Assembly (NCBI GenBank): GCA_964641455.1
Contig: CAZXLH010000003.1
Span: 1-64,000 of the forward strand
Direction of reading: 5' to 3'
Length of the DNA stretch: 64,000 bases
Source: DTU015 sp964641455
GTDB taxonomy: Bacteria; Bacillota; Sulfobacillia; Fermentithermobacillales; Fermentithermobacillaceae
Shown: piece after piece, positions 18,596 to 27,814 of the stretch
Layout of the letters: each line of letters starts with the position of its first letter
Position numbering within the stretch: the first letter of the stretch is position 1
Made by a program: the position numbers and the translations under genes
The notes under the pieces: model-generated
Told to the model about the DNA's origin: nothing
What the model saw: the letters and a program-made list of their open reading frames with translations, nothing else
Databases searched by the model: none

Positions 18596-18633
18596 AATTT
18601 CCCCGTTAATTCCTCCCGCCCCCTTTCTAGCCG

Positions 18634-19116
18634 TTAAAACGGTTTTTCCCGGTAAACCAGTTGAACTTTACTTACCATCGCCCTGGGCAACGCTATCTCT
18701 TCATTTTCGGCCCTGATAACTACCGTTTGTTCACCGGAGGAATCTCCGAGCCCTAGGAGAATCCCCTCAAAGGTTCGCTTACCGTTAACAGGCCCGTAGA
18801 GATTTACCCTGCAAAGCCTCCCGCTGAAGATCTGATACTCCTTGTCTCTCTTCAGTCTCCTTTCCAGCCCAGGTGAAGATACTTCAAGGTTGTAGCTGCC
18901 AGGGATAGGATCCAATTCATCAAGTATCGGGCCAACAGTTCTGTCTACCGCTACACAATCATCCAGAGTAACCCCGTCCGGTTCATATATAGTCACACGC
19001 AAAATTGTTCTTCCCTCTTCAGATGTAAACTCAACGTCCAGCAATTCAAGCCCCATATTTTCAATTATAGGTTCAAAAGTTTCAAACAGATTGTCTAGTA
19101 TTTGCTTACGGCTCAC
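18634..19116 (-). CDS. rimP: Ribosome maturation factor RimP
   Basis: RimP helps assemble the 30S 3' domain. It has an N-terminal alpha-beta domain (LFETFEPIIENMGLELLDVEF, then VTIYEPDGVTLDDC) and a C-terminal SH3-like domain after LEVSSPGLERRLKRDKEY. I choose the GTG at 19116 (VSRKQIL) because GGGGTG lies 6 bases upstream. An open frame extends to 19167 but runs through a leader hairpin. It is the first gene of the translation operon. Confidence 0.92.
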   Translation of the reverse strand: MSRKQILDNLFETFEPIIENMGLELLDVEFTSEEGRTILRVTIYEPDGVTLDDCVAVDRTVGPILDELDPIPGSYNLEVSSPGLERRLKRDKEYQIFSGRLCRVNLYGPVNGKRTFEGILLGLGDSSGEQTVVIRAENEEIALPRAMVSKVQLVYREKPF

Positions 19117-19141
19117 ATTCATCACCCCGACAACATACAAA

Positions 19142-19169
19142 GAGTGGGTTTTTTGACCAAAACCCACTC
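19142..19169 (-). promoter_or_regulatory. Leader hairpin ahead of rimP
   Basis: A perfect 11-bp inverted repeat (GAGTGGGTTTT / AAAACCCACTC, 6-nt loop) lies between the predicted promoter and the rimP start. It has no U-tract, so it is more likely a leader structure (for example NusA/RimP feedback or mRNA stability) than a terminator. Confidence 0.5.
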
Positions 19170-19219
19170 CGACAGAATCTCCTCGATGTGTAAAGTACTT
19201 TTGATATTGTGCTTAATCC

Positions 19220-19249
19220 AGTATAGCATAGGCTTTATAACTCTCGCAA
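19220..19249 (-). promoter_or_regulatory. Sigma-A-like promoter of the rimP-pnp operon
   Basis: On the minus strand TTGCGA (plus 19244-19249) is followed after 18 bases by TATACT (19220-19225). It lies about 100 bases upstream of rimP and points into the operon. Confidence 0.55.
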
Positions 19250-19307
19250 ATGATTGGCTGCAACCGGTAACCTGCCTTTCGGATCAAGTACAGACGGGTA
19301 TTAACCT

Positions 19308-19334
19308 GCCAGGCCCAATTGGATTGAGCCTGGC
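19308..19334. terminator. GC-rich hairpin after the S9 peptidase gene
   Basis: The 7-bp stem GCCAGGC / GCCTGGC encloses CCAATTGG. The U-tract (TTTTGT) is on the plus-strand side, whereas both flanking genes are on the minus strand, so it may act as a weak terminator or a processing barrier between the peptidase gene and the rimP promoter. Confidence 0.4.
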
Positions 19335-19343
19335 TTTTGTACG

Positions 19344-20318
19344 TTATTTGGCAGGATTGGGCGGAGTAAGATACTTGGCAAGAAATGCATAAATTTCGGC
19401 TCTTGACTCCTTGGCCAATTTAGTATCTATCCTGTTAAACACATGTCCGCCTGGAGCATCGTCATAGATTTTGTACTCAAAATCTTTTCCATATGCCTTT
19501 AGCGACTTAATAAGATGTTCGACCTCAAGCACATTTACGTCTTCGTCGTTGGTACTGGTATGAATGAGCAGCGGCGTTTGCAATTTTTCAGCATTCCAGG
19601 CAGGAGACCTTCGCCTATATTCTTGCACGTCTTCATAAGCGGTCTTGCCAATATGATAGTTTGCTGAAAACAATTGCCTGTAATCTTCAGTTTTGTATCC
19701 CATACGAGCCACTACGTCACTGACCGGCACTCCGGCATATCCGGCCTTGTAACTCTCAGGATGGTTAAACAAGTTCATGAGCGTGATCATTCCGCCATGG
19801 CTCCAACCCATAATACCTACTCTCTCCGGGTCTACCAAAGGCTCGTTCTCTACCATCCAGTTTCTTGCTTCCCAAACGTCTTCGTTTTCGAGCCCGCCAT
19901 AGTCTATGAACTTGTAAAACTGCTCGCCGTACCCTGTGCTTCCTCGGTATTCAGGAGCGATAATAATATATCCCTGCTCCAAAAGTTCACGGATAACATT
20001 TGCTGATCCTGACTTAAAGTTGGAATGAACACCTCCATGGACAAACACTAATAGCGGGTATTTGCTCCCGGCTTTTGCATCGCAGGGAACAAAAGTATAC
20101 GCCTGAATCTTAAGCGGATTGCCCCTGTCTTGAGGTGATTGAGCCAAAGGGTTCGCCGGCGGAGGCCCGGTAAATGTTACCTTGTCAATCTTGGCTATGT
20201 GGCCCAATTTCTGATACCACATTAGGTCATCAATTTGCTTCGACAAAGATTCATACATGTGATATATGCTCTGTTGCCGACGTTCAAACTCTTCAAGTTT
20301 CTTTAGAATTTGGTCCAT
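19344..20318 (-). CDS. Prolyl oligopeptidase-family (S9) alpha/beta hydrolase
   Basis: This 324-residue protein lacks a beta-propeller and consists of an N-terminal helical stretch (residues 1-40) and a catalytic alpha/beta hydrolase domain. PLLVFVHGG gives the oxyanion strand, IIIAPEYRGSTGYGEQF is an S9-type loop, GWSHGGMITL near residue 170 holds the nucleophile Ser, HTSTNDEDVNV holds the acidic residue, and GGHVFNR holds the catalytic His. There is no signal peptide, so it is cytoplasmic. It probably cleaves short peptides or esters; substrate is not determinable. The ATG has AAGGAGTGA ahead. It fits the peptidase-rich neighbourhood downstream. Confidence 0.82.
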   Translation of the reverse strand: MDQILKKLEEFERRQQSIYHMYESLSKQIDDLMWYQKLGHIAKIDKVTFTGPPPANPLAQSPQDRGNPLKIQAYTFVPCDAKAGSKYPLLVFVHGGVHSNFKSGSANVIRELLEQGYIIIAPEYRGSTGYGEQFYKFIDYGGLENEDVWEARNWMVENEPLVDPERVGIMGWSHGGMITLMNLFNHPESYKAGYAGVPVSDVVARMGYKTEDYRQLFSANYHIGKTAYEDVQEYRRRSPAWNAEKLQTPLLIHTSTNDEDVNVLEVEHLIKSLKAYGKDFEYKIYDDAPGGHVFNRIDTKLAKESRAEIYAFLAKYLTPPNPAK

Positions 20319-20424
20319 TCAAATCACTCCTTAGTCAAAACTACGTCGAACCCCATATACTAATTTCAACAAGCAATGCAAAATGCCTTTAATGAATAAT
20401 CAAAATAATTAAAACTCCCACATT

Positions 20425-21663
20425 CTAATTGCTGTGGTACTTTAAGGCTTTGATCCATAGATGAACCGCTAATCGTATGCTCGGGTCGTCTAAAGGAAAG
20501 TCTACTACTTGCTTGATTTTGCGAAGCCGGTAATCAACCGTATTGGGATGAACATAAAGATGCCCTGCAGCATCTTTACGTTTGCCTCCGTAATCAAGCA
20601 TGGCTTCCAAAGTCTTCAGCAACTCGGTACCATTGAGTTTGTCATAAAGAGCAATTTTATGAACTACGCCTCTTCCGTAAGCACCTCTTGTTTTGCATTC
20701 AGGCATGCAAGCCACCAAGTCGTAAAGAGCCGCCTGGCCATAATCAATAAAAGGTTCGTCTTGAAGAACGTTTAACCCGGCAGCAAGTTCTATTGATTCA
20801 GAAGCTTCTTGATAGCTCTTGCTTACAGAAGAAAGTTCTTCATAACAACACCCAATACCTATAAATACAGATAGTTTAGCCTGTTCCATGTGACGGCTCA
20901 AGCCAAGGGCAATCTGCTTTACCCGGCGGCAAGATTCACCAAACACTATGGCCACCGTTCGGCCGGCATAAATACCAACCATAGCTTCAACTTTGTTTTG
21001 TGCAGCAAACTCTTCTGTATTTTGCCTCAACGTTTTAAGATTATGTGATAACCGGGCAGGTTTAGCTGCCAAAACCATGACGTTAAACGGCGGAACAAGG
21101 CTCCACCCGTGCAACCTTGCTTTGTATTCAATAAGGCCCAACTTGCTACCGCTTGAAGACAGAATTTCAGCAATAAGTAAGTCTACACTGTTAGTTTGCT
21201 CCAAAGAGAGGTGCTGAGCATCGCAGAGTTTATTCGAAAGCAACCTTGCCGTCTTGATAATGGCTGCTTCATCTTTGGTTGAGAGCGGAACCCCGTCATC
21301 TTTTACCCACAAATACCCTAAAACTTTGCGCCCTAAACGTACAGCTAACGCTATTCTTGAATTAAAATCAATTTCGGGAATCGCCTCAACCCTTACCACT
21401 CCAGGCGATGAATTGATTAACTTGTATACCCCGTGTTTTCTCAAAACTTCAATAGTGTTCTCAGAAGCGCCTTTTCTCAAAAGGGTTTCCATCCTAACTG
21501 CATCAACAGGAGATTCATGAGCAGAATACGCGATAAGCGTATTATCGATATTTTCCACAGTGATAGGCCTCCCTATCAACCGTGCCAATTCATCTACCAG
21601 GGCCTGGATCTCCATTGGATTTTTTCTCCTGAAAATCTCAACACTCATATTTAAATCAATCAC
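20425..21663 (-). CDS. PucR/CdaR-family transcriptional regulator
   Basis: This 412-residue protein has an N-terminal sensory region resembling a GAF-type module (residues about 15-150), a central GGDEF-like PucR region (VMVLAAKPAR through SVFIGIGCCYEELSSVSKSYQEASESIELA) and the C-terminal PucR helix-turn-helix (LYVHPNTVDYRLRKIKQVVDFPLDDPSIRLAVHLWIKAL). Such regulators control purine, sugar-diacid, proline (PutR) or amino-acid catabolism. It sits next to the Xaa-Pro peptidase and imino-acid dehydrogenase operon, so it is a candidate regulator of that island. The start may be the ATG at 21648 rather than 21663; no strong site marks either. Confidence 0.85.
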   Translation of the reverse strand: MIDLNMSVEIFRRKNPMEIQALVDELARLIGRPITVENIDNTLIAYSAHESPVDAVRMETLLRKGASENTIEVLRKHGVYKLINSSPGVVRVEAIPEIDFNSRIALAVRLGRKVLGYLWVKDDGVPLSTKDEAAIIKTARLLSNKLCDAQHLSLEQTNSVDLLIAEILSSSGSKLGLIEYKARLHGWSLVPPFNVMVLAAKPARLSHNLKTLRQNTEEFAAQNKVEAMVGIYAGRTVAIVFGESCRRVKQIALGLSRHMEQAKLSVFIGIGCCYEELSSVSKSYQEASESIELAAGLNVLQDEPFIDYGQAALYDLVACMPECKTRGAYGRGVVHKIALYDKLNGTELLKTLEAMLDYGGKRKDAAGHLYVHPNTVDYRLRKIKQVVDFPLDDPSIRLAVHLWIKALKYHSN

Positions 21664-21755
21664 GCTGTTTTGTGGTTGTTCTCATTTATTTTGTAATTCT
21701 TCAAGCAAAGTTGCGCATTTTCCTTCTTTGAGTGATATGTATAAGCAATATTATT

Positions 21756-21784
21756 AAGGGCCCTGGATTATAATAAGGGCCCTT
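21756..21784. repeat. GC-rich inverted repeat between regulator and peptidase genes
   Basis: AAGGGCCC and GGGCCCTT pair as an 8-bp stem around a 13-nt AT-rich loop, 63 bases past the M24 peptidase stop. The flank is AU-rich but without a U-run, so termination is possible and not certain. Confidence 0.4.
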
Positions 21785-21846
21785 ATCTTGAAACTTGCCT
21801 CAAACTGCTCAAGGGCAGGCGCAATATGGATAAGAACCAAAATAAA

Positions 21847-22956
21847 TTACTCGCCTAAGAGATTACGGGGATACTTGGTAAGGCTCTTAATGCCTTCGGG
21901 TGTAAGCACCACGTCATCTTCAACCCTCACCCCTCCCTTTCCAGGGAGATAGATGCCCGGTTCTATGGTAAACGTGGATCCTACCGGCAGAGGGTTGTTA
22001 TTTGATGCAACCACATAAGGCTCTTCATGTATTTCAAGCCCAAGCCCGTGCCCGGTCCTATGTATGAATTTATCTCCATAGCCATGGGCAGCAATCACGT
22101 CTCTGGCCAGAGCATCCACCTCGGCCCCGGTCATTCCGGGTTTTGCCTTGAGCCTGGCGTTTTGCTGAGCCTCTACCACAATTTGATATACCCGCCTGAG
22201 TTCATCTGAAATCTCGCCAATGGCATAGGTTCTTGTAATATCAGACCAGTAACCGTTAACATTGGCACAAAGGTCCAGCCATGCCAAATCTCCCGGCTCA
22301 ATAACCCGGGAGCCTGTGCCTGCATGAGGTATTGCAGTATCTGCCCCGGTTGCCAAAGACATTCCAACTGCCTGCGCTCCTTCCAGCTTCAACTGCCTCT
22401 CGATCTCAAGCACTATTTCAGTAGCTCGTTTCCCCGGAGCCAGCAGCTTCTTAGCCAAATCCGCCCCCAAATCTGCGAGCCTTGCAGCTTCTTGCATGTT
22501 ACTGAGTTCATCTTCATCCTTAACCATCCTGAGATCTTTCATGATTTCTCCTGCATCAACCCAGGAAAACTCATCCATGACACTCTTCATAAGCGAATAC
22601 TCAAGCATTCTAAGGCTTCGATATTCCAAAGCCCATGTACCTGAGCGAGACTCAAGGGCTTCATTGAATGCTTTACGGGGGCCCTCTTCGTCGGTATACG
22701 AATGCACGGAAAAGTCAACCGGAACACCTTGATCTTTCAACTTACTTGATACCGATTCCCCTTTCTGCTTTTCCAGTTCAGGCATAACAAAACAAGCTGT
22801 GCCCTCGCTTGTGACTATCAGCAAAGTCGGCCTTTCTGACAGCCCCATGGAAAGCCCGGTCATGTAGAACATGTTTGGCCCAGGCATAAACACTATACCT
22901 GATGCCCGGGAAGTTTTGATTGCTTTGGTGAGTTTGTCCCACCTGGCCTTAAGCAT
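21847..22956 (-). CDS. M24 metallopeptidase, Xaa-Pro aminopeptidase/prolidase type
   Basis: The protein has a creatinase-like N-terminal domain (GIVFMPGPNMFYMTGL) and a pita-bread catalytic domain with the five metal ligands in order: LDLCANVNGYWSDITRTYAIG (two Asp), HRTGHGLGLEIHEEPY (His), TIEPGIYLPGKGGVRVEDDVVLT (two Glu). It would remove residues from the amino side of proline in di- or oligopeptides. The start is the ATG at 22956 with AAAGGAG 7 bases ahead; a TTG further up is less likely. It is the distal gene after DUF885 in the dehydrogenase operon, which suits release of free proline or hydroxyproline. Confidence 0.9.
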   Translation of the reverse strand: MLKARWDKLTKAIKTSRASGIVFMPGPNMFYMTGLSMGLSERPTLLIVTSEGTACFVMPELEKQKGESVSSKLKDQGVPVDFSVHSYTDEEGPRKAFNEALESRSGTWALEYRSLRMLEYSLMKSVMDEFSWVDAGEIMKDLRMVKDEDELSNMQEAARLADLGADLAKKLLAPGKRATEIVLEIERQLKLEGAQAVGMSLATGADTAIPHAGTGSRVIEPGDLAWLDLCANVNGYWSDITRTYAIGEISDELRRVYQIVVEAQQNARLKAKPGMTGAEVDALARDVIAAHGYGDKFIHRTGHGLGLEIHEEPYVVASNNNPLPVGSTFTIEPGIYLPGKGGVRVEDDVVLTPEGIKSLTKYPRNLLGE

Positions 22957-23028
22957 GTCAATTCTCCTTTCGTGCAAGTGCTAAATCTACACCTTGCACA
23001 TTACTCACGACGGTAACTTCCAAAAGTC

Positions 23029-24687
23029 TTACCGATCTACTTTGCTGGGAAAGCCTGTTAGCACCCTGTTTTTGTACCCATCGCCAAGTTTGAGGAAATT
23101 CTCCATTGTTTTGAGGCTCACCCTTGGCAGAGAGAAGATCACTTCAGTGAAATCCTTGTCGCTTAAACCAAACTCATCCTGCAAATCAGCAAGCCGCTTC
23201 ATACCGTAGTAGTAACAGGTGAAATATCCTGCCATAAGCTGCTGAGCCAATACCTGGCCCTCGGCTACTTTCCTTTCGAACCCCAGCTCCTGAATATAAA
23301 GATCCACAATCTCGTCAAAAGGACGTCCGAAGTACCGTAGCCATAAATCAGCCTTTATCCTAACAGATGTATGATGGCGCCTGTATGCCACAAACAGGGG
23401 GTAGAACGGATCTTCCGGATACACAAACTCCATAAGCCTTTCAGATCTATGAGCGCTGCCTTCAGACGTAGGCACTCCTCTGGCGCCTGCTTTGACTGTT
23501 TCGGGTAAAGGATCAAGCACGGCTCTCACCCACTGCACATGGTGGCCGGGATAACATTCATGAATAGCGTTCATTTTTATCCAGCCGTCTGTTATGGCCT
23601 TGTAATTTGCTACGTTAAGAATCGTCTCTCCTTGAAGAGGCCTTCTTCTCGGGCAACCGCCTCCGTAACCTCCCCACGGGTAATGCTTGACCAAAGTCTC
23701 AGGGGTGGGTACCACAATGACACTTTCCTCAGGCAACCTTACATAGTCCCGGGTCGCCTTTTGAGCTCTGTCAAGATACTCTCTCATTCTCACAAACATT
23801 TCATCAGGAGTATCACACGGGCCTTGAAACTTGTTAAGAATATCTACTACGTCCGCTACGGTTTCAGCCTTTGGCACGCCTGCAGCATCGATATTATTTG
23901 CAATTTCAAACATTTCAGCTCTTGTTTTGTCAATTTCTTCTTCGTGCCAATCCAAAAGTTCGTCCAATTCCACTCCAAACTGGTTTTGAAGAAGGTACCT
24001 GTAACGTTCTATTGAATCTTCCTGAGGCTCATCAACCTTCTTGCCATTTGAATCCTTGCGTTCAAAAATATGTTGTCTTATTTGGTTTTCCCAATTTTTT
24101 GCCTTAACCGCAGTCTGTTCGAGGTTATACTCAATTTGCTCCATAGTTCTTTCAGAGAGGCCATTGAACAGTTTACGAACCCGAGGCTTCATTTTGTGAG
24201 CAACAAGCGCAAGGGTATCGCACACATCCTCCATTTGCCCAACTTCTTCAATTTCTGTCTCCGGAAGAAGCCCTTCAATACCTTCCCGAAGTTGGTCTGC
24301 CATGCCCAACCTCGTAAGAAGGATCTTTGCCCTTTCAGTGCTCTCTCTTGAGTCCTTCCGTGAATAATAGTCTATAGAACCTGATAGGCCGCTTATAAAT
24401 GAACCGGGAGCTTCAAACATTCTCTTTAAGGCAGAAACCTGCCCTTTTAAGAACTCATCAAAGTGATTCTTTAAGAGTTCATAAACCGGATCCGGAGCCG
24501 GTAAGTTTGAAGCTTCATCTAAAAGAGCCTCAATCTCCTTTAGGGCTTGTTTCTTATCCTCTTCATGAGGCACATACAAATCTATTTCATATTCCCGAAT
24601 GTTCTTGAACTCGTCAAGCACGATAGCACACCTGGCGTCAAAATCCCTGTAACGTTCAACAAGCAAATTTCCTTCATTTACTTCCAT
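23029..24687 (-). CDS. DUF885-family putative metallohydrolase (copy 1)
   Basis: This 552-residue, mostly helical, cytoplasmic-looking protein (no signal peptide) matches the DUF885 family. The key motif is HECYPGHH near residue 382, with a conserved GGYGGGCPRRRP loop ahead of it and GSAHRSERLMEF behind, resembling an HExxH-type zinc site. Function is unknown; a peptidase role is an inference from the motif and from peptidase neighbours. Copy 2 (29705-31351) is clearly homologous along its length (RKDSRESTERAKIL against RQDSRPAQERLAVL; ELGFERKVAEGQVL against ELGFDRTSARGQVL). Both copies directly follow a flavoprotein dehydrogenase gene set. Confidence 0.8.
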   Translation of the reverse strand: MEVNEGNLLVERYRDFDARCAIVLDEFKNIREYEIDLYVPHEEDKKQALKEIEALLDEASNLPAPDPVYELLKNHFDEFLKGQVSALKRMFEAPGSFISGLSGSIDYYSRKDSRESTERAKILLTRLGMADQLREGIEGLLPETEIEEVGQMEDVCDTLALVAHKMKPRVRKLFNGLSERTMEQIEYNLEQTAVKAKNWENQIRQHIFERKDSNGKKVDEPQEDSIERYRYLLQNQFGVELDELLDWHEEEIDKTRAEMFEIANNIDAAGVPKAETVADVVDILNKFQGPCDTPDEMFVRMREYLDRAQKATRDYVRLPEESVIVVPTPETLVKHYPWGGYGGGCPRRRPLQGETILNVANYKAITDGWIKMNAIHECYPGHHVQWVRAVLDPLPETVKAGARGVPTSEGSAHRSERLMEFVYPEDPFYPLFVAYRRHHTSVRIKADLWLRYFGRPFDEIVDLYIQELGFERKVAEGQVLAQQLMAGYFTCYYYGMKRLADLQDEFGLSDKDFTEVIFSLPRVSLKTMENFLKLGDGYKNRVLTGFPSKVDR

Positions 24688-24831
24688 AAACCAATACCTC
24701 CTCTGATAAATCGATTTCCAACTCTAAAAAAGCAACGCTATCAGGTTGAAAACAGTCAGGCTTGAAGTCAGGTTGTCTGATATATAAACCAGTCTTCTAC
24801 GTACACCGAAAGATTTCCTTCTTAACCGTGT

Positions 24832-26025
24832 TTATCTGCGTCTTGGTTTGGATAACCTGCTTAACTTGAGAGGTTCTAAGTCAAGAACAGGTGTTTCACC
24901 GACCAGCATCTGAGATACAAGCACTCCGGTTATAGGAGCCAATCCTATTCCATCCCCTTCATGCCCTGCGGCAATATAAAGGCCCGGAACAGTATCTACA
25001 TCTGAAATAATGGGCAAATGATCAGGGGTATAGGGCCTCAAACCTGCATAAGCCCTAATGACTCTTACATTCTCGATGCAAGGAAAAAACCTAAGGGCGC
25101 GTCGTGCCATAAGTTCAACCACCCGCATATTGCATGATGAATCGAAACCGGCAAATTCCCGGCTTGAGCCTATGAGAAAGTTGCCATGATGGGTTGGTTC
25201 AAAAACCATGGCTACCCCATATTTCTCCATGTCAGGTTCTACATCACGCCTGCCTGTTTGGCCGAATTTAGCCATTAAGTATCCAAACTCCTGCATCTTG
25301 CGGGAACCAACTTTGAAACTTTTCTCAGCAACAAGGATATGCCCTTTTCTGGGAATGATAGGCACATCTACACCACAGGTACGTGCGATCGAAGGGGTCC
25401 AAACGCCTGAAGCTAATACAACTTTGGGCGCCAAAATTTTCCCCTCACTTGTGTCTGCCCCCAGGATTCGGCCTTTGGCATCTTGAAGCAAACAGCCTAC
25501 CCGGGTAAAAGTTTTAATAAGAGCGCCCTTTCTCTTAGCTGCATCTACATACGCATAGGCCAAAGCCATTGGATTTAAGGATGAATCTGAGGCACATTCA
25601 AGAAGCCCAATAATATCTTGAGCAACCATTGGTTCATATTGATGAACGTCACAAGATCCTATGTACCGTACAGGAACTCCTGAACCCTTTAAGAGATTAG
25701 CCCATTCCAAAGCCATTTGAGCCTGGAGCCGGTTTTCCACTGCCAATGTACTCCCAGGCTGCCTGTATTCAAAATCAAATGAAAGTTCGTCTTGAAGCGT
25801 TGTATAAAGGCGCTGGCTTTCATAGGCCATTTTTGCATCGAATCCCGGCTGTTTGTCTATAACAAGCACATTCCCATCACACGCTGACGAAGTACCTGAA
25901 GCAACATCACCCTGTTCCACAGCAATAACTTTCATTCCGGCTTTGGAAAGATAATATGTTATAGACGCTCCGATGGCCCCACAGCCTACTACCAATACAT
26001 CACAAGTATCAACCATTTTCTTCAC
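24832..26025 (-). CDS. FAD-dependent amine/imino-acid dehydrogenase, catalytic (beta) subunit, set 1
   Basis: This is a DAO-fold flavoprotein of 397 residues. It has the FAD-binding VLVVGCGAIGASITYYLSKAG at residues about 10-30, a second FAD motif GTSSACDGN, a substrate-domain beta sheet, and the C-terminal GLRPYTPDHLPIISDV and GHEGDGIGLAPITG typical of glycine/sarcosine/D-amino-acid oxidase-like subunits. With the BFD, alpha and 2Fe-2S subunits it resembles the multi-subunit D-hydroxyproline dehydrogenases, HcnABC and dye-linked proline dehydrogenases. It probably oxidises an imino or D-amino acid; the substrate is inferred from the adjacent racemase-family gene. It overlaps the preceding gene, and the ATG at 26016 is an alternative start. 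Confidence 0.82.
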   Translation of the reverse strand: MKKMVDTCDVLVVGCGAIGASITYYLSKAGMKVIAVEQGDVASGTSSACDGNVLVIDKQPGFDAKMAYESQRLYTTLQDELSFDFEYRQPGSTLAVENRLQAQMALEWANLLKGSGVPVRYIGSCDVHQYEPMVAQDIIGLLECASDSSLNPMALAYAYVDAAKRKGALIKTFTRVGCLLQDAKGRILGADTSEGKILAPKVVLASGVWTPSIARTCGVDVPIIPRKGHILVAEKSFKVGSRKMQEFGYLMAKFGQTGRRDVEPDMEKYGVAMVFEPTHHGNFLIGSSREFAGFDSSCNMRVVELMARRALRFFPCIENVRVIRAYAGLRPYTPDHLPIISDVDTVPGLYIAAGHEGDGIGLAPITGVLVSQMLVGETPVLDLEPLKLSRLSKPRRR

Positions 26026-26281
26026 CGGCTAATAACCCAAAAGTCACAGGCAATATAGGGGGTCGTGCCCTGGCAGGCTCTATATCATCCACTGGCTTAT
26101 GCAATTCTCTTGCCAAAACATACATTAGCAAGTGCTCGCATGATCTGCCCTGGCACAAACCCATCCCTGCTCTGGTGCGCCTTTTAATACCGTTAATATC
26201 CGAAGCACCGCCGGCAATTGCCTTCTTTATCTCACCGAGGGTTACTTCCTCGCAACGGCAAACGATGACGCTGTCATCCAA
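26009..26281 (-). CDS. BFD-like [2Fe-2S] subunit, set 1
   Basis: This 90-residue protein has the bacterioferritin-associated-ferredoxin-like fold with four cysteines: VCRCEEVT near residue 8 and GLCQGRSC near residue 43. In related dehydrogenases this domain carries a [2Fe-2S] cluster between the two flavin subunits. It overlaps both neighbours (8 bases with the alpha gene, 17 with the beta gene), which indicates coupled translation and a fixed stoichiometry. Confidence 0.85.
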   Translation of the reverse strand: MDDSVIVCRCEEVTLGEIKKAIAGGASDINGIKRRTRAGMGLCQGRSCEHLLMYVLARELHKPVDDIEPARARPPILPVTFGLLAGEENG

Positions 26282-27449
26282 TCAAATTGCTCCTTTCGTT
26301 TTGAGTGTAGGATTTGTGTTCCTGCAGCTGTCGCCACTCATTGGCTATGGCTTGTTTGGCTCTTTGCTTGCTATACCCAAAGGGGCCTGCCCTAAGCCGG
26401 TTTAGCCTTTGCCAAGCAGTTTCCATTCGGCTGCTTACAGTTTGATGTGCCGCAGGATTAAACCTCCTGGCAATAGCCAGCCCGGCCACCCGGCCTTCTT
26501 CCATAGCTACTCCCGCTTCCTCAACACCTGCTAAATCGCCTGCAATGTAAATACCCCTAACACCGGTCTCCATTTCTTCATCATGTAAGGGGACCCATCC
26601 ACCCAAATCAGGAACATACGAGAGAGTACATCCGGCTAAAGCCGCCAGGTTGGCATAGGGCCTTAACCCTGCCGCTATACAGACAGTATCTACATCTACA
26701 ATTGTCTTCGTATCTTCAATTACCTCGAAATCTGCATCTACTTCAGCAATTTCCGCACCACAAACCTGGTTCTCGCCTAATGCTCTTGTGATAGTATGGC
26801 CTGTGAGCACCGGAACACCTGACCTTCTGGCTTTGGCCGCATGCACCGCATATCCTCCTATGCTCGGAGCCGCCTCTACTATACAAGAAACCTCTGCTCC
26901 TGCCTGCATCAACTGGTAAGCGACTATAAGCCCAACATTGCCTGAACCAACAATTAAGAACCGCTTCCCTGGAAGCACTCTTTGTACATTGACAAATGTT
27001 TGGGTTGCCCCTGCACCCATGACCCCGGGCAAGGTCCATCCCGGAAACATAACTGATTTTTCCGATGCACCTACTGCAAACACAAGGGTACGGGCTAATA
27101 CTACGTCCTTGCAGGGAGACGAACTGCCTGAAAACCTCGATTCGTGCACACCTCTAATGATTTCAACCACATTGCCGCTGTGCACTGCGTATACTTCTGA
27201 ATCCAGCCAAAACCTAACTCCAAGATCCAGGGCTTCGGCATAAAGCTGTTGTGCAATCAAAGTACCCCTCACACCCGCTTTGTGTTCCGTGGCACCGAAA
27301 AATCTGTGTATTTGCTTTGTTAGCTGGCCTCCGGGCACAAGGTTCGAATCGACTACAATCACACTCAAATCATACCTCGCAGCCTCGATGGCGGCAGTAA
27401 GCCCTGCAGGCCCGGCACCTACCACACATACGTCAACTTGTTGCCGACT
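26274..27449 (-). CDS. NAD(P)/FAD-dependent oxidoreductase (alpha) subunit, set 1
   Basis: This is a two-dinucleotide-fold flavoprotein: VCVVGAGPAGLTAAIEAARYDLSV near the start (FAD), LIVGSGNVGLIVAYQL in the middle (NAD(P)-type fold), and GIYIAGDLAGVEEAGVAMEEGRVAGL for FAD binding at the end. It is like HcnB and the alpha subunit of proline dehydrogenase complexes and would pass electrons from the catalytic subunit to NAD or another carrier. I choose the ATG at 27449, 8 bases after GGAGG, over an upstream start at 27485. It overlaps the [2Fe-2S] gene by 17 bases. Confidence 0.86.
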   Translation of the reverse strand, partial: SRQQVDVCVVGAGPAGLTAAIEAARYDLSVIVVDSNLVPGGQLTKQIHRFFGATEHKAGVRGTLIAQQLYAEALDLGVRFWLDSEVYAVHSGNVVEIIRGVHESRFSGSSSPCKDVVLARTLVFAVGASEKSVMFPGWTLPGVMGAGATQTFVNVQRVLPGKRFLIVGSGNVGLIVAYQLMQAGAEVSCIVEAAPSIGGYAVHAAKARRSGVPVLTGHTITRALGENQVCGAEIAEVDADFEVIEDTKTIVDVDTVCIAAGLRPYANLAALAGCTLSYVPDLGGWVPLHDEEMETGVRGIYIAGDLAGVEEAGVAMEEGRVAGLAIARRFNPAAHQTVSSRMETAWQRLNRLRAGPFGYSKQRAKQAIANEWRQLQEHKSYTQNERSNLIG

Positions 27450-27777
27450 CATCACCAAAGCCTCCTGTTCCGTATTGGGTTTCAATTACCATACCGCTTG
27501 TAACAGGAGTAACACATGTTTTTACATTCGGAACGCCGTTTACAGTCATAATACAATCGCTACACTGCCCAATTCCGCAAAATACTCCGCGCGGTTGGTG
27601 CCTTTTCGGAGTGTATCTGTGAATTCTGATTCCTGCGGCCATCAAGGCTGCAGCAATTGTTTCTCCGTCCCGGGCCAAAATTCTTCTTCCGTCAACAGTA
27701 ATTTCCACTGGTTTAGCAGGTGGGAGCTTTCCAAGAACAGGGTGTGAAACCACTCTCACGTTTCTGCCTCCTTGCAA
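27433..27777 (-). CDS. [2Fe-2S] HcnA-like ferredoxin subunit, set 1
   Basis: This 114-residue protein has the plant-type ferredoxin fold seen in HcnA and sarcosine-oxidase alpha N-termini. The strands VEITVDGRRILARDGETIAAALMAAG lead to the cluster loop GVFCGIGQCSDCIMTVNGV and the last cysteine in NVKTC, four ligands in all. It is the first dehydrogenase gene after the racemase-family gene and probably relays electrons within the complex. Confidence 0.85.
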   Translation of the reverse strand: MQGGRNVRVVSHPVLGKLPPAKPVEITVDGRRILARDGETIAAALMAAGIRIHRYTPKRHQPRGVFCGIGQCSDCIMTVNGVPNVKTCVTPVTSGMVIETQYGTGGFGDESATS

Positions 27778-27814
27778 GGTAAAACCCTATGCAAATGCAA
27801 AAGCCGAACCGATA